The translations under genes and the position numbers were made by a program. Below the pieces are notes generated by a model that was given only the letters and a program-made list of their open reading frames with translations, had not been told where the DNA came from and did not search any database. From an uncultured Clostridia bacterium (lineage in GTDB: Bacteria; Bacillota; Clostridia; Christensenellales; Pumilibacteraceae), in NCBI GenBank assembly GCA_947627075.1, contig CANQUR010000006.1, positions 1 through 28,114 of the forward strand: a stretch of 28,114 nt of DNA, written 5' to 3'. Shown in pieces: positions 23,078 through 28,114 of this stretch. Within the stretch, counting starts at the first letter, position 1, and each line of letters starts with the position of its first letter.

Positions 23078-24433
23078 TTATACCTTATATTTCTTTTTAC
23101 GTCTTGCAATTTTTTCCTTAAGTATGTCAGACGTATTTAGGGACGGATTTATTACACAGTCACGCCAAAGCTCATAAAGGACGTCCGAGATCTGCTTTCC
23201 TTTGAATCCGGCAGCCGCTACTTCCGCTCCGTTCAACGCCAGATCTCCCACTCCTATAGGCGCTCCGCTTTCCTTCAATTCGTTATACAAAACCGTAAAA
23301 CGATGTGGCGGAACGACTTCTCTTACGCCCGTAGCTCTCCCGTCAGCTTCAATAAGTTCCACAAGCTCGGGGATCAAATCGAAATGCTGTGCCAAAAAGA
23401 TCTTTAATTTGTTGGTTTTGGTCTTACCGCTCATGTCGTACATATGAAGCGCCACGAGCTGTGAGACTTTATCGACTACTGAATTGGGATATTTCAAGCC
23501 TTCTTGCCCGAGTATACTTTTGACCATATTTGCGCCGACTTCTGCGTGAGCATACGTATTGCCGTTAGCCTTGAAGCATACCGGCTTACCTATGTCATGT
23601 AAAAGCGCCGCAAGCCTTATACGTGGCGTCGCATATTTGACCGCCATAAGGCTATGTTCCAAACAGTCATATTTGTGATATAGCGGATTTTGCGCCATTC
23701 CGTCCATATCGTTTACTTCTTTTATGATAAATTCCCAAAGCTTAAGTTCTTTCAATAGCTCGACTCCTCTGTATTGAGCGTCCTTTATTCCGTATTTTGT
23801 ATCCGCCGAAAGGATCTTGTCGAGTTCTTGTCTCTTGCGCTCGGGAGAAATATCCTTTAATCTGTTGCGACATTTTATTGCTGCGTTAAATGTATCTTTT
23901 TCGATGGTAAATCCCGTCTCGGAAGCAATTCGCGCCAAACGCATAAGCCTCAATCCGTCGTCATTCAATGTATATTCGGGATCTGCGGAACGAAGCACAC
24001 GTCCGTAGATATCGTTCAACCCATTGTAAGGATCAAAAAATTCCCCGCTTAATATGTCATAGTAGACCGAACCTGCCGTGAAGTCACGTCGTCGAGCGTC
24101 CTCTTCTATTGTCGCGTCAAACGTAACCGTCTGCGGCTTATGCGCACCTCCGTCCCCATAGCTTTCGCTTCTGAAAGGCGTATACTCATAGCTTTCGATC
24201 CCATTCGTTATTAAGGCGGTCCCAAGCCTACGATTGACGGGCACGATCTTAAGACCGGCGATCTTGCCATCAATGCCCAAGTTTTCGAAAAGAAAAGGTC
24301 CGCAAATATCTATATCGCTTTTCGGCATATCCAACAAGCTGTTTCGAATATAGCCTCCGACTATATATATCGGGCACGCAGCCGCTTCCGCGATTTGACC
24401 TAACAGTGGCGGGATCTCTATCGTATTTTTCAA
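23078..24433 (-). CDS. cca: CCA tRNA nucleotidyltransferase with HD domain
   Basis: Adds or repairs the 3' CCA of tRNA. The head domain has IYIVGGYIRNSLLDMPKSDI with the catalytic DxD (DID), then RLGTALI and DARRRDFTAGSVYYD. An RNA-binding helical region (LRLMRLARIASETGF, SPERKRQELDKIL) follows. A C-terminal HD domain has AALLHDIGKP and a downstream HAEVGA. The start is a TTG: that at 24433 is 9 bases after AAGGAG and is preferred, while the TTG at 24439 is only 3 bases away. Specificity for CCA over poly(A) is inferred from the clostridial single-enzyme context. Divergent from the lipid kinase gene. Confidence 0.9.
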   Translation of the reverse strand: MKNTIEIPPLLGQIAEAAACPIYIVGGYIRNSLLDMPKSDIDICGPFLFENLGIDGKIAGLKIVPVNRRLGTALITNGIESYEYTPFRSESYGDGGAHKPQTVTFDATIEEDARRRDFTAGSVYYDILSGEFFDPYNGLNDIYGRVLRSADPEYTLNDDGLRLMRLARIASETGFTIEKDTFNAAIKCRNRLKDISPERKRQELDKILSADTKYGIKDAQYRGVELLKELKLWEFIIKEVNDMDGMAQNPLYHKYDCLEHSLMAVKYATPRIRLAALLHDIGKPVCFKANGNTYAHAEVGANMVKSILGQEGLKYPNSVVDKVSQLVALHMYDMSGKTKTNKLKIFLAQHFDLIPELVELIEADGRATGVREVVPPHRFTVLYNELKESGAPIGVGDLALNGAEVAAAGFKGKQISDVLYELWRDCVINPSLNTSDILKEKIARRKKKYKV

Positions 24434-24454
24434 AATCAAAATCTCCTTAACGAT

Positions 24455-24484
24455 ATTTTAGCATCAAAAGCGATTTTTTAGCAA
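24455..24484 (-). promoter_or_regulatory. Minus-strand promoter for cca
   Basis: Minus-strand TTGCTA (24479-24484), 18 bases, TAAAAT (24455-24460) in an extended TGC-TAAAATAT context. The predicted start falls near the AAGGAG site, so the leader is about 15 bases. Confidence 0.6.
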
Positions 24485-24491
24485 CAATTAT

Positions 24492-24521
24492 TTGATATTT
24501 TTTGTCATTTTGTGCTAAAAT
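24492..24521 (+). promoter_or_regulatory. Plus-strand promoter for the lipid kinase gene
   Basis: TTGATA (24492-24497), 18 bases, TAAAAT (24516-24521), again in a TGC-TAAAATAT context. Predicted start near 24528, followed by AGGAG at 24539-24543 and ATG at 24549. Confidence 0.65.
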
Positions 24522-24548
24522 ATACGTATATTTCATTTAGGAGATCAT

Positions 24549-25406
24549 ATGCTGAATTTCATTGCCAATATTCGTAGCGGCAAAGGACTCGGAAACAAAA
24601 ACTTGAAAAAGGTTACCGAATACTGCGACAAGAACAAAATAGAATATACAGTACATATAACAAACGCACAGGGACACGCCCAAGCCATTGCTTCGGGACT
24701 ATGCTCAAACGGCGCCGACACTATAGTTGCGGTTGGCGGCGACGGAACTTTCCATGAGGTACTTTGCGGCATAAGTTCTTTTGAAAAAACTTTCCTCGGC
24801 TTTATTCCGAGCGGCAGAGGCAACGATTTTGCTCACGGCATTGGTATCCCTTTAGAACCGATAAAGGCGCTCAAATCGATATTGAACGGAAAAACAAGAT
24901 TCATCGACTATATCCAAGTCGGTGACGATCGATGTCTCAATATAGGCGGCACAGGACTTGATATAGACGTACTGAAGCGAGTCGCCGGCAGGCAAGGTAA
25001 AATCACATACCTAAACAGCCTACTCTATTGCGTAAGGCATTTCAAACCGTACGACATCGAGGTCACAATGGGCGAAAGTATAAAAAGATACAGCGCCGTA
25101 ATGGTCGGGATATGTAACGGCTCGCAGTTCGGAGGAGGGCTGAAACTTTCACCGAAATCTGTCTTTGACGATGGTCTTATGGATCTTATCATCATACAAA
25201 TGCCGAAAGGAAGTATTTGGCCCGCCCTTTTCAAATTCTTGAGAGGAAAACATCTTTCCTTGCCTATAACCGAATCTATCCAATGCACGGAGGTCTCGAT
25301 CCATCCGCTTGACGGCAGACCCATACAGCTCGACGGTGAGATCTATGAAAATAAAGATCTGGTTTGTAAAATCGTAAAAGGCGGACTTAAGACATTTGAG
25401 ATCTGA
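24549..25406 (+). CDS. Diacylglycerol/lipid kinase (YegS/DagK family)
   Basis: Phosphorylates a diacylglycerol-like lipid with ATP; in Firmicutes such enzymes return diacylglycerol from lipoteichoic acid synthesis to the phospholipid pool. The 285 residues have FIANIRSGKGLG at the N-terminus, GGDGT at 63-67, and IPSGRGNDFAHGIGIP, a variant of the usual PLGTGNDFAR. NIGGTGLDIDVLKRV and DGLMDLIIIQ follow. The final DGRPIQLDGEIY matches the C-terminal family motif. Its stop is 2 bases from the stop of a convergent small gene, with no terminator between. Sphingosine- or YegS-type specificity is unknown. Confidence 0.9.
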   Translation: MLNFIANIRSGKGLGNKNLKKVTEYCDKNKIEYTVHITNAQGHAQAIASGLCSNGADTIVAVGGDGTFHEVLCGISSFEKTFLGFIPSGRGNDFAHGIGIPLEPIKALKSILNGKTRFIDYIQVGDDRCLNIGGTGLDIDVLKRVAGRQGKITYLNSLLYCVRHFKPYDIEVTMGESIKRYSAVMVGICNGSQFGGGLKLSPKSVFDDGLMDLIIIQMPKGSIWPALFKFLRGKHLSLPITESIQCTEVSIHPLDGRPIQLDGEIYENKDLVCKIVKGGLKTFEI

Positions 25407-25408
25407 TG

Positions 25409-25675
25409 TCACTCGCTCCTTATAAGCGTTATCAAACTTTGCAATCTTTTGCGTTGCGCGTCATCAAGATGCGGCGAAACAAGTTCATAAAATTCTTCAA
25501 GCGACTCTTCGTTGTAAGAGCCGTCTTCTTTTGCCTTTTTTACGGCTCTGTCGAGTTCTTCTACAAGTTCTTCCTCGTTTTTATTTTTATACTTACCTAC
25601 TACGCTGTCAAGTAGCTCACTATCGGTCATATCGTTTTTCGAGCATTGTGCGGAAAAATTTTTCAACTCTTTCAT
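25409..25675 (-). CDS. Small acidic helical protein, unknown function
   Basis: 88 residues, no recognised family. The sequence is strongly charged (many Lys/Glu/Asp) and predicted helical: MTDSELLDSVVGKYKNKNEE, ELVEELDRAVKKAKEDG, LEEFYELVSPHLDDAQRKRL. No signal or membrane segment. I believe small proteins with the ending SPxLDxxQRKxLxxL occur in other Clostridia, but this is memory and not a search. The start at 25675 is supported by GGGAGG 6-7 bases upstream; a longer frame upstream lacks this. It faces away from a second small gene over an 80-base intergenic region and converges on the lipid kinase gene. Confidence 0.78.
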   Translation of the reverse strand: MKELKNFSAQCSKNDMTDSELLDSVVGKYKNKNEEELVEELDRAVKKAKEDGSYNEESLEEFYELVSPHLDDAQRKRLQSLITLIRSE

Positions 25676-25694
25676 TGATACCTCCCAAAAGGTG

Positions 25695-25723
25695 TTACTA
25701 TAATTTTTATGCACGAATATAAT
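25695..25723 (+). promoter_or_regulatory. Plus-strand promoter of the 86-residue gene
   Basis: TTACTA (25695-25700), 17 bases, TATAAT (25718-25723). The -10 is perfect, the -35 weak. Predicted start near 25730, GGAG at 25745-25748, ATG at 25756. The -35 lies close to the ribosome site of the divergent gene, so the two units may interfere. Confidence 0.55.
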
Positions 25724-25755
25724 ATTTAGTGTAAAAATAAATACGGAGATGTAAA

Positions 25756-26016
25756 ATGAATATAGACGCATTATTGCCGCTCCTTCTTAAAGGCAATACC
25801 TCGAACAAAGAAATGCTCAAGGTCTTATCTGCCATAAAAAGCGGAGATAAAAACAAAGCCATAGAAGCGCTCCTTCCAAAAGATAAAAACAACGAACAAC
25901 TTCTTGATATCCTGAAAATGACGGATAACAAAAAACCCTCGTACGGCGGTCTTGGCGCCATAGAGGGAATTGCTTCAAACGAGATCCTTGGGATTATGGT
26001 CAAATATTATTCTTAA
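25756..26016 (+). CDS. Small protein of unknown function, divergent partner
   Basis: 86 residues, unrecognised. MNIDALLPLLLKGNTSNKEML begins with a short leucine-rich amphipathic stretch, then repeats a theme: LSAIKSGDKNKAIEALLPKD and LLDILKMTDNKKPSYGG, followed by a glycine-containing tail (LGAIEGIASNEILGIMVKYYS). It has a good ribosome site and a promoter match, on the strand opposite to most genes. The stop codon overlaps the stop codon of the convergent malic enzyme gene by 2 bases. Pairing with the acidic 88-residue protein hints at a shared role, unproven. Confidence 0.72.
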   Translation: MNIDALLPLLLKGNTSNKEMLKVLSAIKSGDKNKAIEALLPKDKNNEQLLDILKMTDNKKPSYGGLGAIEGIASNEILGIMVKYYS

Positions 26017-27170
26017 CGATCTTCACTGCATTGCATTATACTCTTCGCTATAGCCGGTGCAACTCTCTCGTCAAAAGCTTTCGGCAATACATAATCAACG
26101 TTAAGCTCACTGTCGGAAACCAATCCGGCAAGCGCGTATGCCGCGCCGATCTTCATCTTTTCGGTTATGCGTTTTGCGCGAATATCGAGTGCGCCTCTGA
26201 ATATGCCCGGAAATGCAAGTACATTGTTGACTTGATTGGGATAATCGCTCCTACCCGTTCCCACTACCAAAGCACCGTGCTTTTTCGCTTCTTCGGGGAA
26301 AATCTCCGGAACCGGATTAGCCATAGCGAAAACTATGCTGTTTGCAGCCATGGATTCTATCATTTCTCCCGTGACGATACCTCCTTTGGAGACGCCGATA
26401 AAGACATCGGCACCTTTTATCGCCTCGGACAAAGGTCCCTTGATCTTTCTCTTGTTTGTTAACTTGGATAATTCTTGTTTATTACTGTCCATGCCTTCCA
26501 TTCCGTCATAAACAGCACCTTTACTGCCGCATATGATGATATCCTTCACTCCTACGCTTAAAAGCAAGCGACAAATAGCACTGCCCGCGGCTCCGGCACC
26601 CGAAATACAAACGCTTATATCCTCTAACTTTTTGCCCGCAAGCTTCAAAGAATTGATGATAGCGGCAAGTACCACTATTGCCGTACCATGCTGATCGTCA
26701 TGAAAAACGGGAATATCGAGCTTTTCGATAAGAGCGCGTTCTATCTCGAAACATCGGGGGGCGGAAATATCTTCAAGATTGATGCCGCCAAAGCACGGCG
26801 CAATATTTATTATCGTCTTGATTATTTCATCGGTGTCTTGAGTATCAAGACATATCGGAAAAGCATCGACTCCTCCGAAGCGCTTAAACAGAATGCTCTT
26901 TCCTTCCATGACGGGCATTCCTGCCAAACCGCCAATATTGCCAAGTCCAAGCACTGCGCTACCGTCCGAAATAACGGCAACGAGATTTCCCTTGCGAGTG
27001 TAAGTATAAGCTTTTTCGGGATCGGCTGCGATCTCAAGGCACGGTTGTGCAACTCCCGGCGTATATGCGGTCGAAAGGTCATCCTTTGTGTTCAACGGAG
27101 CACGGGAGACCACTTCGATCTTGCCATGCCATTCTTTATGCATTTTCAATGCTAAATCTTTATAATCCAT
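26013..27170 (-). CDS. NAD(P)-dependent malic enzyme
   Basis: Oxidatively decarboxylates malate to pyruvate and CO2. The 385 residues match the short bacterial YtsJ/MaeB-type form. Motifs: STAYTPGVAQPC, VAVISDGSAVLGLGNIG, GGINLEDISAPRCFEIE (metal ligands), FHDDQHGTAIVVLAA, Rossmann GAGAAGSAICRLL, and FAMANPVPEI. The C-terminal phosphotransacetylase-like domain of long MaeB proteins is absent. The ATG at 27170 fits the family start, but has no Shine-Dalgarno site, and a near-consensus promoter puts the RNA start only about 3 bases upstream. NAD versus NADP preference is not decided. Confidence 0.94.
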   Translation of the reverse strand: MDYKDLALKMHKEWHGKIEVVSRAPLNTKDDLSTAYTPGVAQPCLEIAADPEKAYTYTRKGNLVAVISDGSAVLGLGNIGGLAGMPVMEGKSILFKRFGGVDAFPICLDTQDTDEIIKTIINIAPCFGGINLEDISAPRCFEIERALIEKLDIPVFHDDQHGTAIVVLAAIINSLKLAGKKLEDISVCISGAGAAGSAICRLLLSVGVKDIIICGSKGAVYDGMEGMDSNKQELSKLTNKRKIKGPLSEAIKGADVFIGVSKGGIVTGEMIESMAANSIVFAMANPVPEIFPEEAKKHGALVVGTGRSDYPNQVNNVLAFPGIFRGALDIRAKRITEKMKIGAAYALAGLVSDSELNVDYVLPKAFDERVAPAIAKSIMQCSEDR

Positions 27171-27179
27171 AGTGATATT

Positions 27180-27209
27180 ATTTTATCATACATACCGAAA
27201 TATTGTCAA
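27180..27209 (-). promoter_or_regulatory. Sigma-A promoter of the malic enzyme gene
   Basis: Minus-strand TTGACA (27204-27209), 18 bases, TAAAAT (27180-27185) with extended TGA before the -10. It fills the 44-base gap after mtnN. The expected RNA start near 27173 leaves a leader of about 2-3 bases before the ATG. Confidence 0.8.
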
Positions 27210-27214
27210 CGGTC

Positions 27215-27856
27215 TTATCGGCAATTAAGATAATCGATTATCGTTTTTACTCCTTTTTTTGCCGCTTCGACCTTGAACGATTCATATTCGTCTGCATTAC
27301 CGCCGTCACTCACTATGCGAACTATGGCAAAATCCACTTTTGCTTTGGAGCAAATTTGCGCAACCGCTCCCGATTCCATATCGAAACCCACTGCTCCGAA
27401 TTGTGAAGCGAGCCTGCGAGCCTCATCTGCTTTGGAAATAAATTTGTCTCCCGAAGCTATGACTCCTCGGATATCTCCGCGAATACGACTCTTCATCTCC
27501 GAGCATCTTATGTACGGGCTGTCAAAGCCGTCAAGCTGTCCGAGTTCATCTCCGACCGCCGTAGTGTCGAAATCGTATTGAACTACGCTGTCGGCAACAA
27601 TGGATTTGCCCGTGCCTATGTTCCCGCCGCAAACGCCGAGATTGATAACTTCCGTCACATCGAAGTGACTTATAAGCAGCGCCGTCACGGCTGCCGCATA
27701 ACCCTTTCCAATTCCCGATAGAGCAACAACTACTGTGTTACCGTTTATCCTTCCTCGCGTAAATTTATAGCCTATTATATTTTTTTCGCTTTTTTCCTCC
27801 ATGAGCGAAATCAAACCCTTCGCCTCAATTTCCATGGCGCAAATAACTCCCAACAT
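27215..27856 (-). CDS. mtnN: 5'-methylthioadenosine/S-adenosylhomocysteine nucleosidase
   Basis: Cleaves adenine from MTA, SAH and 5'-deoxyadenosine, recycling products of SAM enzymes. The 213 residues are slightly short for the family (about 230). GVICAMEIEA at the start has the proton-donating Glu. SGIGKGYAAAVTALLI and INLGVCGGN form the phosphorylase-fold core. FDMESGAVAQIC has the ribose-binding Met-Glu pair, and VRIVSDGGN has the catalytic Asp. AGGAGG precedes the ATG by 9 bases. Other nucleoside phosphorylase family members are less likely given DMES and SDGGN. Confidence 0.9.
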   Translation of the reverse strand: MLGVICAMEIEAKGLISLMEEKSEKNIIGYKFTRGRINGNTVVVALSGIGKGYAAAVTALLISHFDVTEVINLGVCGGNIGTGKSIVADSVVQYDFDTTAVGDELGQLDGFDSPYIRCSEMKSRIRGDIRGVIASGDKFISKADEARRLASQFGAVGFDMESGAVAQICSKAKVDFAIVRIVSDGGNADEYESFKVEAAKKGVKTIIDYLNCR

Positions 27857-27908
27857 TGTTCAATTCCTCCTTTAATTTTTCATCAATATTGAGCCGACTT
27901 ACGGTCCG

Positions 27909-27929
27909 AAAAAAATTAATTTGTTAATT
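27909..27929 (-). terminator. Weak AT-only hairpin with U-tract after nnrD
   Basis: Minus-strand AATTAA, loop CAAA, TTAATT, then a T run. All six pairs are A-T, so stability is low. With the neighbouring dyad it may end the nnrD transcript. Confidence 0.3.
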
Positions 27930-27942
27930 ATGTCAGACATAA
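27928..27942. promoter_or_regulatory. Perfect 15-base palindrome between nnrD and mtnN
   Basis: ttatgtc, central a, gacataa: seven-bp arms around one base. Placed 10 bases after the nnrD stop and about 70 bases before the mtnN start. Too tight a loop for a full hairpin (six pairs with a 3-base loop would form), and compatible with a repressor-binding dyad. Function unknown. Confidence 0.4.
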
Positions 27943-27952
27943 GTAGCGTTTA

Positions 27953-28114
27953 TTATAAGCAATCGATTATATCCGAAGCAATTACAGCGTTTTCACCCTT
28001 AAGCATTGCTGCCTTCTCTCCGCATTTACCGAAATAATGACAAGCGCAAGCGGTTGCATCAAGCGTATTGGCGCGACAAGAATATGCGGCTATTATACCG
28101 GCGAGCGTATCTCC
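27953..28114 (-). CDS. nnrD: ADP/ATP-dependent NAD(P)H-hydrate dehydratase, C-terminal fragment (cut by window edge)
   Basis: Repairs hydrated NADH/NADPH. Only the last 53 residues lie in the window. They begin GDTLAGIIAAYSC, the nucleotide-binding GDxLAGxI motif of the YjeF C-terminal (ribokinase-like) domain, followed by a helix ending CHYFGKCGEKAAM and the tail ASDIIDCL, matching the usual HxxAGdxAa..g...asDiie.L. The HG dipeptide of most members is HY here. Whether an N-terminal NnrE epimerase domain is fused cannot be seen. Several cysteines are unusual. Confidence 0.82.
   Translation of the reverse strand, partial: GDTLAGIIAAYSCRANTLDATACACHYFGKCGEKAAMLKGENAVIASDIIDCL

Noticed and set aside
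24545..25412. Minus-strand open frames inside the plus-strand lipid kinase gene
   Set aside because: The plus-strand frame has promoter, ribosome site and GGDGT motif; the opposite frames have none of these.
27857..27952. SAM or SAH riboswitch upstream of mtnN
   Set aside because: The region is short and AT-rich and shows no conserved riboswitch core; only a dyad and a weak hairpin are present.
1..28114. CRISPR array, insertion sequence, prophage or tRNA genes
   Set aside because: No regularly spaced direct repeats, transposase or phage proteins, or tRNA cloverleafs were seen on either strand.

Overview
The window is a compact stretch of a Gram-positive, endospore-forming anaerobe of the class Clostridia. 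I estimate its base composition by eye as moderately AT-rich (near 40% GC). Three things support this placement. A complete spoIIIAA-AH operon is present. It is followed by the clostridial order asp23-nusB-folD-xseA-xseB-ispA-dxs-nadK-argR-recN. The ribosomal trio rplU-prp-rpmA encodes an L27 with the N-terminal extension typical of Firmicutes. A four-subunit 2-oxoacid:ferredoxin oxidoreductase indicates ferredoxin-based anaerobic metabolism. The genus cannot be named from this; an uncultured gut-type lineage is plausible but is inference. Nearly every gene is on the minus strand, so the text below runs from high to low coordinates.

Right edge (28114 to about 23000): the tail of an NAD(P)H-hydrate dehydratase, an MTA/SAH nucleosidase, and a malic enzyme that appears to be expressed from an almost leaderless mRNA. 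Next come two small uncharacterised genes facing away from each other, a plus-strand YegS/DagK-like lipid kinase, and a divergently transcribed CCA-adding enzyme, followed by a secreted VanW-domain protein.

Middle (about 21715 to 16400): a consensus promoter drives lgt, a six-helix membrane protein, pncB, a DivIVA-like coiled-coil protein and a Cys/His-repeat lipoprotein with a DUF6273-like C-terminal part. Lgt would lipidate the last product, so this is the most distinctive accessory module here. The rplU-prp-rpmA operon follows, with its own promoter, a structured leader and a strong terminator. Then come an Ogg-type DNA glycosylase and the vorD-B-A-C oxidoreductase, which ends at a strong bidirectional terminator.

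Left (about 11800 to 1): spoIIIAA-AH forms the ATPase, membrane and ring parts of the mother-cell-to-forespore channel. A vegetative-type promoter inside the end of spoIIIAH restarts transcription for the housekeeping cluster: Asp23, NusB, folate C1 metabolism, exonuclease VII, isoprenoid precursor synthesis, NAD kinase, ArgR and the start of RecN. A perfect 10-bp hairpin overlaps the asp23 stop codon.

I found no tRNA, rRNA, CRISPR array, insertion sequence, phage gene or attachment site. No gap between genes exceeds 300 bases. Most of the window is conserved core genome. The points that merit a second look are the lgt-linked Cys/His lipoprotein module, the divergent small-protein pair, the apparently leaderless starts of the malic enzyme and spoIIIAA, the asp23-nusB hairpin, and the glycosylase gene that begins directly behind a terminator.
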